A stretch of 64,000 nucleotides of DNA from Hydractinia symbiolongicarpus (taxonomy: Eukaryota; Cnidaria; Hydrozoa; Anthoathecata; Hydractiniidae). The notes beneath the pieces were generated by a model, which saw only the letters and a program-made list of their open reading frames with translations, made no database searches and was not told where the DNA came from. This document shows, one piece after another, positions 1-11,950 of this stretch (position 1 is its first letter; each line of letters opens with the position of its first letter). A program made the translations under genes and the position numbers. The stretch is taken from assembly GCF_029227915.1 (NCBI RefSeq), contig NC_079879.1:1302001-1366000 (forward strand), in the 5' to 3' direction.

Positions 1-112
1 ATTTTAAATTATCTTTTCACCACTAAAACGCATGAGTCTTGTAGTTTTTAAAACTGATTTCATTTTTGATGAGACGCTGAATAAAAGGAGTTTAATCGCC
101 GGCAAACGAAAA

Positions 113-145
113 CCCGCGATTTCCCGTATATCCCGGACTCGGCCC
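113..145 (-). other. Four-G-tract segment (per-monomer motif, example)
   Basis: The plus strand carries four CCC runs at 113-115, 123-125, 132-134 and 143-145, separated by 7, 6 and 8 bases, so the minus strand has four GGG tracts in 33 bases. This nearly fits the usual quadruplex pattern of four G-runs with loops up to 7. The third loop is one base too long. Monomers with gattttccg instead of gatttcccg lose the second tract, so only a subset carry all four. Structure formation is inference only. Confidence 0.4.
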
Positions 146-156
146 GTATAGTCGAA
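143..156 (-). other. Weak CENP-B-box-like motif, one base short (example)
   Basis: The minus strand reads TTCGACTATACGGG. The mammalian CENP-B core is TTCGNNNNANNCGGG. Both end motifs, TTCG and CGGG, are present, but the spacer is 6 instead of 7 bases and the fixed A cannot be placed. It recurs in every monomer with the gtcgaatg allele and is lost where the allele is gtcaaatg or gtcaaaag. By strict definition it is not a CENP-B box. It is listed as a recurring candidate protein-binding motif only. Confidence 0.2.
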
Positions 157-2221
157 TGTATACAAAGAAAGTACCCAGGGAGTAAACTGATTTCCCGAAC
201 GATTCTCTAAATTTTTTTCACCACTAAAACGCATGAGACTTGTAGTTTACAAAAATATTTTCATTTTTGATGAGACGCTGAGTAAAAGAAGTTTAATCGC
301 CGGCAAACGAAAACCCGCGATTTTCCGTATATCACGGACTCAGCCCGTATAGTCAAAAGTATACAAAGAAAGTACCCAGGGAGTAAACTCATTTTTGGAA
401 CGTTTTTTTGAATTATTGTTTCACCACTATAACGCATGAGACTTGTAGTTTTCAAAAATGATTTCATTTTTGATGAGACGCTGAATAAAAGGAGGGTAAT
501 CGCCGGCAAACGAAAATCCGCGATTTTCCGTATATCATGGACTCGGCCCGTATAGTCAAATGTATACAAAGAAAGTACCCAGGGAGTAAACTCATTTCCG
601 GAACGATTCTTTAAATTATTTTTTCACCACTAAAACGCATGAGACTTGTAGTTTATAAAAATGTTTTCATTTTTGATGAGACGCTGAATAAAAGAAGTTT
701 AATCGCCGGCAAACGAAAAACCGCGATTTTCCGTATATCATCGACTCGGCCCGTATAGTCAAATGTATACAAAGAAAGTACCCAGGGAGTAAACTCATTT
801 CCGGAATGATTTTTTAAATTAATTTTTCACCACTAAAACGCATGAGACTTGTAGTTTTCAAAAATGATTTCATTTTTGATGAGTCGCTGAATAAAAGGAG
901 TTTAATCGCCGGCAAACGAAAACCCGCGATTTCCCGTATATCATCGACTCGGCCCGTATAATCAAATGTATACAAAGAAAGTACCCAGGGAGTAAACTCA
1001 TTTCCCGAACGATTTTTTAAATTACTTTTTCACCACTACAACGCATGAGACTTGTAGTTTTCAAAAATGATTTCATTTTTGATGAGTCGCTGAATAAAAG
1101 GAGTTTAATCGCCGGCAAACGAAAACCCGCGATTTCCCGTATATCCCGGACTCGGCCCGTATAGTCGAATGTATACAAAGAAAGTACCCAGGGAGTAAAC
1201 TGATTTCCCGAACGATTCTTTAAATTTTTTTTCACCACTAAAACACATGAGACTTGTAGTTTACAAAAATGATTTCATTTTTGATGAGTCGCTGAATAAA
1301 AGGAGTTTAATCGCCGGCAAACGAAAACCCGCGATTTCCCGTATATCATCGACTCGGCCCGTATAGTCGAATGTATACAAAGAAAGTACCCAGGGAGTAA
1401 ACTGATTTCCCGAACGATTCTTTAAATTTTTTTTCACCACTAAAACACATGAGACTTGTAGTTTACAAAAATATTTTCATTTTTGATGAGACGCTGAATG
1501 GAATAAGTTTAATCGCCGGCAAACGAAAACCCGCGATTTCCCGTAAATCCCGGGCCTGGCCCGTATAGTCGAATGCATACAAAGAAAGTACTCAGTCAGT
1601 AAACTGATTTTCCGAACGATTCTTTAAATTATTTTTTCACCACTAAAACGGAAGAGACTTGTAGTTTACAAAAATGTTTAAATTTTTGATGAGACGCTGA
1701 ATAAAAGAAGTTTAATCGCCGGCAAACGAAAACCCGCGATTTTCCGTATATCATCGACTCGGCCCGTATAGTCAAATGTATACAAAGAAAGTACCCAGGG
1801 AGTAAACTCATTTCCCGAACGATTTTTTAAATTACTTTTTCACCACTAAAACGCATGAGACTTGTAGTTTTCAAAAATGATTTCATTTTTGATGAGTCGC
1901 TGAATAAAAGGAGTTTAATCGCCGGCAAACGAAAACCCGCGATTTCCCGTATATCCCGGACTCGGCCCGTATAGTCAAATGTATACAAAGAAAGTAACCA
2001 GGGAGTAAACTGATTTCCAGAACGATTCTTTAAATTTTTTTTCACCACTAAAACACATGAGACTTGTAGTTTACAAAAATATTTTCATTTTTGATGAGAC
2101 GCTGAATAAAAGAAGTTTAATCGCCGGCAAACGAAAACCCGCGATTTTCCGTATATCATGGACTCGGCCTGTATAGTCAAATGTATACAAAGAAAGTACC
2201 CAGGGAGTAAACTCATTTCCC

Positions 2222-3028
2222 GAACGATATTTTAAATTATCTTTTCACCACTAAAACGCATGAGACTTGTAGTTTTTAAAACGGATTTCATTTTTGATGA
2301 GACGCTGAATAAAAGGAGTTTAATCGCCGGCAAACGAAAACCCGCGATTTCCCGTATATCCCAGACTCGGTACGTATAGTCGAATGTATACAAAGAAAGT
2401 ACCCACGGAGTAAACTGATTTCCCGAACGATTCTCTAAATTTTTTTCACCACTAAAACGCATGAGACTTGTAGTTTACAAAAATATTTTCATTTTTGATG
2501 AGACGCTGAATAAAAGAAGTTTAATCGCCGGCAAACGAAAACCCGCGATTTTCCGTATATCAGGGACTCGGCCCGTATAGTCAAAAGTATACAAAGAAAG
2601 TACCCAGGGAGTAAACTCATTTCCCGAACGATATTTTAAATTACATTTTCACCACTAAAACGCATGAGACTTGTAGTTTTTAAAACTGATTTCATTTTTG
2701 ATGAGACGCTGAATAAAAGGAGCTTAATCGCCGGCAAACGAAAACCCGCGATTTCCCGTATATCCCAGACTCGGCCCGTATAGTCGAATGTATACAAAGA
2801 AAGTACCCAGGGAGTAAACTGATTTCCCGAACGATTCTCTAAATTTTTTTCACCACTAAAACGCATGAGACTTGTAGTTTACAAAAATATTTTCATTTTT
2901 GATGAGACGCTGAATAAAAGAAGTTTAATCGCCGGCAAACGAAAACCCGCGATTTTCCGTATATCAGGGACTCGGCCCGTATAGTCAAAAGTATACAAAG
3001 AAAGTACCCAGGGAGTAAACTCATTTAT
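2222..3028 (+). repeat. 404-bp dimer HOR, two tandem copies
   Basis: Two adjacent two-monomer units, with equivalent points at 2,232 and 2,636. The first monomer of each has the gtttttaaaac type AT stretch and a 201-bp tail. The second monomer of each has the private tatatcagggactcgg allele, not the usual tatatcatgg or tatatcacgg. Copies differ by single bases, for example aaaacgg versus aaaactg and cggtacgta versus cggcccgta. The simplest reading is a two-monomer tandem duplication. Confidence 0.75.
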
Positions 3029-3984
3029 GGAACGTTTTTTTGAATTATTGTTTCACCACTATAACGCATGAGACTTGTAGTTTTCAAAAATGATTTCATT
3101 TTTGATGAGACGCTGAATAAAAGGAGGTTAATCGCCGGCAAACGAAAACCCGCGATTTTCCGTATATCATGGACTCGGCCCGTATAGTCAAATGTATACA
3201 AAGAAAGTACCCAGGGAGTAAACTCATTTCCCGAACGATTCTTTAAATTATTTTTTCACCACTAAAACGCATGAGACTTGTAGTTTTTAAAAATGTTTTC
3301 ATTTTTGATGAGACGCTGAATAAAAGGAGGTTAATCGCCGGCAAACGAAAACCCGCGATTTTCCGTATATCATGGACTCGGCCCGTATAGTCAAATGTAT
3401 ACAAAGAAAGTACCCAGGGAGTAAACTCATTTCCCAAACGATTCTTTAAATTATTTTTTCACCACTAAAACGCATGAGACTTGTAGTTTACAAAAATGTT
3501 TTCATTTTTGATGAGACGCTGAATAAAAGAAGTTTAATCGCCGGCAAACGAAAACCCGCGGTTTTCCGTATATCATCGACTCGGCCCGTATAGTCAAATG
3601 TATACAAAGAAAGTACCCAGGGAGTAAACTCATTTCCCGAACGATTTTTTAAATTACTTTTTCACCACTAAAACGCATGAGACTTGTAGTTTTTAAAAAT
3701 GATTTCATTTTTGATGAGTCGCTGAATAAAAGGAGCTTAATCGCCGGCAAACGAAAACCCGCGATTTCCCGTATATCCCGGACTCGGCCCGTATAGTCGA
3801 ATGTATACAAAGAAAGTACCCAGGGAGTAAACTGATTTCCCGAACGATTCTTTAAATTTTTTTTCACCACTAAAACACATGAGACTTGTAGTTTACAAAA
3901 ATATTTTCATTTTTGATGAGACGGTGAATAAAAGAAGTTTAATCGCCGGCAAACGAAAACCCGCGATTTTCCGTTTATCATGGA

Positions 3985-4865
3985 CTCGGCCTGTATAGTC
4001 AAATGTATACAAAGAAAGTACCCAGGGAGTAAACTCATTTCCCGAACGATATTTTAAATTATCTTTTCACCACTAAAACGCATGAGACTTGTAGTTTTTA
4101 AAACTGATTTCATTTTTGATGAGACGCTGAATAAAAGGAGTTTAATCGCCGGCAAACGAAAACCCGCGATTTCCCGTATATCCCGGACTCGGCCCGTATA
4201 GTCGAATGTATACAAAGAAAGTACCCAGGGAGTAAACTGATTTCCCGAACGATTCTCTAAATTTTTTTCACCACTAAAACGCATGAGACTTGTAGTTTAC
4301 AAAAATATTTTCATTTTTGATGAGACGCTGAGTAAAAGAAGTTTAATCGCCGGCAAACGAAAACCCGCGATTTTCCGTATATCACGGACTCGGCCCGTAT
4401 AGTCAAAAGTATACAAAGAAAGTACCCAGGGAGTAAACTCATTTTTGGAACGTTTTTTTGAATTATTGTTTCACCACTATAACGCATGAGACTTGTAGTT
4501 TTCAAAAATGATTTCATTTTTGATGAGACGCTGAATAAAAGGAGGGTAATCGCCGGCAAACGAAAACCCGCGATTTTCCGTATATCATCGACTCGGCCCG
4601 TATAGTCAAATGTATACAAAGAAAGTACCCAGGGAGTAAACTCATTTCCCGAATGATTTTTTAAATTAATTTTTCACCACTAAAACGCATGAGACTTGTA
4701 GTTTTCAAAAATGATTTCATTTTTGATGAGTCGCTGAATAAAAGGAGTTTAATCGCCGGCAAACGAAAACCCGCGATTTCCCGTATATCCCGGACTCGGC
4801 CCGTATAGTCGAATGTATACAAAGAAAGTACCCAGGGAGTAAACTGATTTCCCGAACGATTCTTT
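3985..4865 (+). repeat. ~0.87-kb four-monomer module, copy 1
   Basis: Module order: a 201-bp monomer with gtttttaaaac and tail ctctaaattttttt; a monomer with gctgagtaaaag and tatatcacgg; a monomer with gaacgtttttttgaattattg, caccactataac and ggagggtaat; then a monomer with gagtcgctgaat. The same order recurs near 6.0, 8.2, 9.5 and 14.7 kb. This copy is followed by cacatgag and tatagtatgg monomers, as are the copies at 9.5 and 14.7 kb. Confidence 0.75.
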
Positions 4866-6009
4866 AAATTTTTTTTCACCACTAAAACACATGAGACTTG
4901 TAGTTTACAAAAATATTTTCATTTTTGATGAGACGCTGAATAAAAGAAGTTTAATCGCCGGCAAAGGAAAACCCGCGATTTTCCGTATAGTATGGACTCG
5001 GCCTGTATAGTCAAATGTATACAAAGAAAGTACCCAGGGAGTAAACTCATTTCCCGAACGATATTTTAAATTATCTTTTCACCACTAAAACGCATGAGAC
5101 TTGTAGTTTTTAAAACTGATTTCATTTTTGATGAGACGCTGAAAAGAAGGAGTTTAATCGCCGGCAAACGAAAACCCGCGATTTCCCGTATATCCCGGAC
5201 TCGGCCCGTATAGTCGAATGTATACAAAGAAAGTACCCAGGGAGTAAACTGATTTCCCGAACGATTCTTTAAATTTTTTTTCACCACTAAAACGCATGAG
5301 ACTTGTAGTTTACAAAAATATTTTCATTTTTGATGAGACGCTGAATAGAATAAGTTTAATCGCCGGCAAACGAAAACCCGCGATTTCCCGTAAATCCCGG
5401 GCCTGGCCCGTATAGTCGAATGCATACAAAGAAAGTACTCAGTCAGTAAACTGATTTCCCGAACGATTCTTTAAATTACTTTTTCACCACTAAAACGCAA
5501 GAGACTTGTAGTTCACAAAAATGTTTTCATTTTTGATGAGACGCTGAATAGAATAAGTTTAATCGCCGGCAAACGAAAACCCGCAATTTCCCGTAAATCC
5601 CGGGCCTGGCCCGTATAGTTAAATGCATACAAAGAAAGTACCCAGGGAGTAAACTGATTTCCCGAACGATTCTTTAAATTTTTTTTCACCACTAAAACAC
5701 ATGAGACTTGTAGTTTACAAAAATATTTTCATTTTTGATGAGACGCTGAATAAAAGAAGTTTAATCGCCGGCAAACGAAAACCCGCGATTTTCCGTTTAT
5801 CATGGACTCGGCCTGTATAGTCAAATGTATACAAAGAAAGTACCCAGGGAGTAAACTCATTTCCCGAACGATATTTTAAATTATCTTTTCACCACTAAAA
5901 CGCATGAGACTTGTAGTTTTTAAAACTGATTTCATTTTTGATGAGACGCTGAATAAAAGGAGTTTAATCGCCGGCAAACGAAAACCCGCGATTTTCCGTA
6001 TAGTATGGA

Positions 6010-6890
6010 CTCGGCCTGTATAGTCAAATGTATACAAAGAAAGTACCCAGGGAGTAAACTCATTTCCCGAACGATATTTTAAATTATCTTTTCACCACTA
6101 AAACGCATGAGACTTGTAGTTTTTAAAACTGATTTCATTTTTGATGAGACGCTGAAAAGAAGGAGTTTAATCGCCGGCAAACGAAAACCCGCGATTTCCC
6201 GTATATCCCGGACTCGGCCCGTATAGTCGAATGTATACAAAGAAAGTACCCAGGGAGTAAACTGATTTCCCGAACGATTCTCTAAATTTTTTTCACCACT
6301 AAAACGCATGAGACTTGTAGTTTACAAAAATATTTTCATTTTTGATGAGACGCTGAGTAAAAGAAGTTTAATCGCCGGCAAACGAAAACCCGCGATTTTC
6401 CGTATATCACGGACTCGGCCCGTATAGTCAAAAGTATACAAAGAAAGTACCCAGGGAGTAAACTCATTTTTGGAACGTTTTTTTGAATTATTGTTTCACC
6501 ACTATAATGCATGAGACTTGTAGTTTTCAAAAATGATTTCATTTTTGATGAGACGCTGAATAAAAGGAGGGTAATCGCCGGCAAACGAAAACCCGCGATT
6601 TTCCGTATATCATCGACTCGGCCCGTATAGTCAAATGTATACAAAGAAAGTACCCAGGGAGTAAACTCATTTCCCGAATGATTTTTTAAATTAATTTTTC
6701 ACCACTAAAACGCATGAGACTTGTAGTTTTCAAAAATGATTTCATTTTTGATGAGTCGCTGAATAAAAGGAGTTTAATCGCCGGCAAACGAAAACCCGCG
6801 ATTTCCCGTATATCCCGGACTCGGCCCGTATAGTCGAATGTATACAAAGAAAGTACCCAGGGAGTAAACTGATTTCCCGAACGATTCTTT
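6010..6890 (+). repeat. ~0.87-kb four-monomer module, copy 2
   Basis: Same monomer order as the module at 3,985, offset 2,025 bp (ten monomers). Differences: the first monomer carries gctgaaaagaagg instead of gctgaataaaagg, and the third has caccactataatg instead of caccactataacg. It is followed by a cgcaagag/gttcac monomer at about 6,890, as is the copy at 8.2 kb, so these two are closer relatives in their right flank. Confidence 0.72.
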
Positions 6891-8234
6891 AAATTACTTT
6901 TTCACCACTAAAACGCAAGAGACTTGTAGTTCACAAAAATGTTTTCATTTTTGATGAGACGCTGAATAGAATAAGTTTAATCGCCGGCAAACGAAAACCC
7001 GCAATTTCCCGTAAATCCCGGGCCTGGCCCGTATAGTTAAATGCATACAAAGAAAGTACCCAGGGAGTAAACTGATTTCCCGAACGATTCTTTAAATTTT
7101 TTTTCACCACTAAAACACATGAGACTTGTAGTTTACAAAAATATTTTCATTTTTGATGAGACGCTGAATAAAAGAAGTTTAATCGCCGGCAAACGAAAAC
7201 CCGCGATTTTCCGTTTATCATGGACTCGGCCTGTATAGTCAAATGTATACAAAGAAAGTACCCAGGGAGTAAACTCATTTCCCGAACGATATTTTAAATT
7301 ATCTTTTCACCACTAAAACGCATGAGACTTGTAGTTTTTAAAACTGATTTCATTTTTGATGAGACGCTGAATAAAAGGAGTTTAATCGCCGGCAAACGAA
7401 AACCCGCGATTTTCCGTATAGTATGGACTCGGCCTGTATAGTCAAATGTATACAAAGAAAGTACCCAGGGAGTAAACTCATTTCCCGAACGATATTTTAA
7501 ATTATCTTTTCACCACTAAAACGCATGAGACTTGTAGTTTTTAAAACTGATTTCATTTTTGATGAGACGCTGAAAAGAAGGAGTTTAATCGCCGGCAAAC
7601 GAAAACCCGCGATTTCCCGTATATCCCGGACTCGGCCCGTATAGTCGAATGTATACAAAGAAAGTACCCAGGGAGTAAACTGATTTCCCGAACGATTCTT
7701 TAAATTTTTTTTCACCACTAAAACGCATGAGACTTGTAGTTTACAAAAATATTTTCATTTTTGATGAGACGCTGAATAGAATAAGTTTAATCGCCGGCAA
7801 ACGAAAACCCGCGATTTCCCGTAAATCCCGGGCCTGGCCCGTATAGTCGAATGCATACAAAGAAAGTACTCAGTCAGTAAACTGATTTCCCGAACGATTC
7901 TTTAAATTACTTTTTCACCACTAAAACGCAAGAGACTTGTAGTTCACAAAAATGTTTTCATTTTTGATGAGACGCTGAATAGAATAAGTTTAATCGCCGG
8001 CAAACGAAAACCCGCAATTTCCCGTAAATCCCGGGCCTGGCCCGTATAGTTAAATGCATACAAAGAAAGTACCCAGGGAGTAAACTGATTTCCCGAACGA
8101 TTCTTTAAATTTTTTTTCACCACTAAAACACATGAGACTTGTAGTTTACAAAAATATTTTCATTTTTGATGAGACGCTGAATAAAAGAAGTTTAATCGCC
8201 GGCAAACGAAAACCCGCGATTTTCCGTTTATCAT

Positions 8235-9118
8235 GGACTCGGCCTGTATAGTCAAATGTATACAAAGAAAGTACCCAGGGAGTAAACTCATTTCCTGAAC
8301 GATATTTTAAATTATCTTTTCACCACTAAAACGCATGAGACTTGTAGTTTTTAAAACTGATTTCATTTTTGATGAGACGCTGAATAAAAGGAGTTTAATC
8401 GCCGGCAAACGAAAACCCGCGATTTCCCGTATATCCCGGACTCGGCCCGTATAGTCGAATGTATACAAAGAAAGTACCCAGGGAGTAAACTGATTTCCCG
8501 AACGATTCTCTAAATTTTTTTCACCACTAAAACGCATGAGACTTGTAGTTTACAAAAATATTTTCATTTTTGATGAGACGCTGAGTAAAAGAAGTTTAAT
8601 CGCCGGCAAACGAAAACCCGCGATTTTCCGTATATCACGGACTCGGCCCGTATAGTCAAAAGTATACAAAGAAAGTACCCAGGGAGTAAACTCATTTTTG
8701 GAACGTTTTTTTGAATTATTGTTTCACCACTATAATGCATGAGACTTGTAGTTTTCAAAAATGATTTCATTTTTGATGAGACGCTGAATAAAAGGAGGGT
8801 AATCGCCGGCAAACGAAAACCCGCGATTTTCCGTATATCATCGACTCGGCCCGTATAGTCAAATGTATACAAAGAAAGTACCCAGGGAGTAAACTCATTT
8901 CCCGAATGATTTTTTAAATTAATTTTTCACCACTAAAACGCATGAGACTTGTAGTTTTCAAAAATGATTTCATTTTTGATGAGTCGCTGAATAAAAGGAG
9001 TTTAATCGCCGGCAAACGAAAACCCGCGATTTCCCGTATATCCCGGACTCGGCCCGTATAGTCGAATGTATACAAAGAAAGTACCCAGGGAGTAAACTGA
9101 TTTCCCGAACGATTCTTT
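8235..9118 (+). repeat. ~0.87-kb four-monomer module, copy 3
   Basis: Same order as the module at 6,010, offset 2,228 bp (eleven monomers), including the ataatg allele and the cgcaagag right flank. With the two following monomers it makes a 1,215-bp six-monomer unit (8,307 to 9,521) that abuts the next module copy directly. Confidence 0.73.
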
Positions 9119-9449
9119 AAATTACTTTTTCACCACTAAAACGCAAGAGACTTGTAGTTCACAAAAATGTTTTCATTTTTGATGAGACGCTGAATAGAAT
9201 AAGTTTAATCGCCGGCAAACGAAAACCCGCAATTTCCCGTAAATCCCGGGCCTGGCCCGTATAGTTAAATGCATACAAAGAAAGTACCCAGGGAGTAAAC
9301 TGATTTCCCGAACGATTCTTTAAATTTTTTTTCACCACTAAAACACATGAGACTTGTAGTTTACAAAAATATTTTCATTTTTGATGAGACGCTGAATAAA
9401 AGAAGTTTAATCGCCGGCAAACGAAAACCCGCGATTTTCCGTTTATCAT

Positions 9450-10330
9450 GGACTCGGCCTGTATAGTCAAATGTATACAAAGAAAGTACCCAGGGAGTAA
9501 ACTCATTTCCCGAACGATATTTTAAATTATCTTTTCACCACTAAAACGCATGAGACTTGTAGTTTTTAAAACTGATTTCATTTTTGATGAGACGCTGAAT
9601 AAAAGGAGTTTAATCGCCGGCAAACGAAAACCCGCGATTTCCCGTATATCCCGGACTCGGCCCGTATAGTCGAATGTATACAAAGAAAGTACCCAGGGAG
9701 TAAACTGATTTCCCGAACGATTCTCTAAATTTTTTTCACCACTAAAACGCATGAGACTTGTAGTTTACAAAAATATTTTCATTTTTGATGAGACGCTGAG
9801 TAAAAGAAGTTTAATCGCCGGCAAACGAAAACCCGCGATTTTCCGTATATCACGGACTCGGCCCGTATAGTCAAAAGTATACAAAGAAAGTACCCAGGGA
9901 GTAAACTCATTTTTGGAACGTTTTTTTGAATTATTGTTTCACCACTATAATGCATGAGACTTGTAGTTTTCAAAAATGATTTCATTTTTGATGAGACGCT
10001 GAATAAAAGGAGGGTAATCGCGGGCAAACGAAAACCCGCGATTTTCCGTATATCATCGACTCGGCCCGTATAGTCAAATGTATACAAAGAAAGTACCCAG
10101 GGAGTAAACTCATTTCCCGAATGATTTTTTAAATTAATTTTTCACCACTAAAACGCATGAGACTTGTAGTTTTCAAAAATGATTTCATTTTTGATGAGTC
10201 GCTGAATAAAAGGAGTTTAATCGCCGGCAAACGAAAACCCGCGATTTCCCGTATATCCCGGACTCGGCCCGTATAGTCGAATGTATACAAAGAAAGTACC
10301 CAGGGAGTAAACTGATTTCCCGAACGATTC
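9450..10330 (+). repeat. ~0.87-kb four-monomer module, copy 4
   Basis: Tandem to copy 3 at an offset of 1,215 bp (six monomers), then diverges near 10,330 where it takes the right flank of copy 1. One private change near 10,022 turns atcgccggc into atcgcgggc and destroys the GCCGGC palindrome. This copy is also the left end of the longer segment repeated 5,266 bp downstream. Confidence 0.73.
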
Positions 10331-11950
10331 TTTAAATTTTTTTTCACCACTAAAACACATGAGACTTGTAGTTTACAAAAATATTTTCATTTTTGATGAG
10401 ACGCTGAATAAAAGAAGTTTAATCGCCGGCAAAGGAAAACCCGCGATTTTCCGTATAGTATGGACTCGGCCTGTATAGTCAAATGTATACAAAGAAAGTA
10501 CCCAGGGAGTAAACTCATTTCCCGAACGATATTTTAAATTATCTTTTCACCACTAAAACGCATGAGACTTGTAGTTTTTAAAACTGATTTCATTTTTGAT
10601 GAGACGCTGAAAAGAAGGAGTTTAATCGCCGGCAAACGAAAACCCGCGATTTCCCGTATATCCCGGACTCGGCCCGTATAGTCGAATGTATACAAAGAAA
10701 GTACCCAGGGAGTAAACTGATTTCCCGAACGATTCTTTAAATTTTTTTTCACCACTAAAACGCATGAGACTTGTAGTTTACAAAAATATTTTCATTTTTG
10801 ATGAGACGCTGAATAGAATAAGTTTAATCGCCGGCAAACGAAAACCCGCGATTTCCCGTAAATCCCGGGCCTGGCCCGTATAGTCGAATGCATACAAAGA
10901 AAGTACTCAGTCAGTAAACTGATTTCCCGAACGATTCTTTAAATTACTTTTTCACCACTAAAACGCAAGAGACTTGTAGTTTACAAAAATGTTTTCATTT
11001 TTGATGAGACGCTGAATAGAATAAGTTTAATCGCCGGCAAACGAAAACCCGCAATTTCCCGTAAATCCCGGGCCTGGCCCGTATAGTTAAATGCATACAA
11101 AGAAAGTACCCAGGGAGTAAACTCATTTCCCGAACGATTTTTAAAATTATTTTTTCACCACTAAAACGCATGAGACTTGTAGTTTTCAAAAATGATTTCA
11201 TTTTTGATGAGACGCTGAATAAAAGGAGGTTAATCGCCGGCAAACGAAAACCCGCGATTTTCCGTATATCATGGACTCGGCTCGTATAGTCAAATGTATA
11301 CAAAGAAAGTACCCAGGGAGTAAACTCATTTCCATAACGATTCTTTAAATTATTTTTTCACCACTAAAACGCATGAGACTTGTAGTTTACAAAAATGTTT
11401 TCATTTTTGATGAGACGCTGAATAAAAGAAGTTTAATCGCCGGCAAACGAAAACCCGCGATTTTCCGTATATCATGGACTCGGCCCGTATAGTCAAATGT
11501 ATACAAAGAAAGTACCCAGGGAGTAAACTGATTTCCCGAACGATTCTTTAAATTTTTTTTCACCACTAAAACGCATGAGACTTGTAGCTTTCAAAAATGA
11601 TTTCATTTTTAATGAGACGCTGAATAAAAGGAGGTTAATCGCCGGCAAACGAAAACCCGCGATTTTCCGTATATCATGGACTCGGCTCGTATAGTCAAAT
11701 GTATACAAAGAAAGTACCCAGGGAGTAAACTCATTTCCATAACGATTCTTTAAATTATTTTTTCACCACTAAAACGCATGAGACTTGTAGTTTACAAAAA
11801 TGTTTTCATTTTTGATGAGACGCTGAATAAAAGAAGTTTAATCGCCGGCAAACGAAAACCCGCGATTTTCCGTATATCATGGACTCGGCCCGTATAGTCA
11901 AATGTATACAAAGAAAGTACCCAGGGAGTAAACTGATTTCCCGAACGATT
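9475..11950 (+). repeat. Long segment L1, source-like copy (partner at 14,740)
   Basis: About 2.47 kb (twelve monomers) that recurs at 14,740-17,216, offset 5,266 bp. Matching runs through the module, cacatgag/tatagtatgg monomer, gctgaaaagaagg monomer, two cccgggcctgg monomers and the ccataacg monomers. The left limit is set where gtttatcatgg is replaced by gtatatcatcg. The right limit is where attctttaaa is replaced by attcgttaaa. The two copies differ by scattered single bases only. Confidence 0.75.

Larger units (their letters stand above)
18..218 (+). repeat. Exemplar satellite monomer (201 bp)
   Basis: First complete monomer, with phase set arbitrarily at caccactaaaac. Landmarks in order: caccactaaaacgcatgag at the start; an AT-rich stretch with catttttgat at 61-70; gagacgctga at 71-80; the palindrome GCCGGC at 98-103; a GC-rich segment with four CCC runs at 113-145; CCCGTATAGTCGAA at 143-156; the palindrome GTATAC at 158-163; the conserved tacccagggagtaaac; then tttcccgaacgatt and a T-rich tail joining the next unit. 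Most length variation (201, 202 or 203 bp) lies in the T-rich tail: taaatttttttc, taaattttttttc, taaattattttttc and taaattatcttttc all occur. Confidence 0.93.
1..3984 (+). repeat. Satellite section with mixed monomers, left end
   Basis: About 20 monomers. The leading part (1 to about 600) matches the module that starts near 4,054 at an offset of 4,050 bp. Further right the order of variants is less regular. Two similar monomers lie 810 bp apart (near 1,017 and 1,827). The variant with tgcatac and tactcagtcag appears near 1,575-1,600 and recurs in many blocks downstream. No gene or other feature is visible here. Confidence 0.85.

Noticed and set aside
143-156. True CENP-B box
   Set aside because: The spacing between TTCG and CGGG is 6 and not 7, and the essential central A is not placed. 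Another candidate on the minus strand, TTCGTTTGCCGGCGA, lacks both the A and the CGGG end.
158-163. GTATAC, GCCGGC and CCCGGG palindromes as regulatory operators
   Set aside because: They are short palindromes present in most or many monomers because the unit is repeated. Nothing nearby suggests regulation of a gene.
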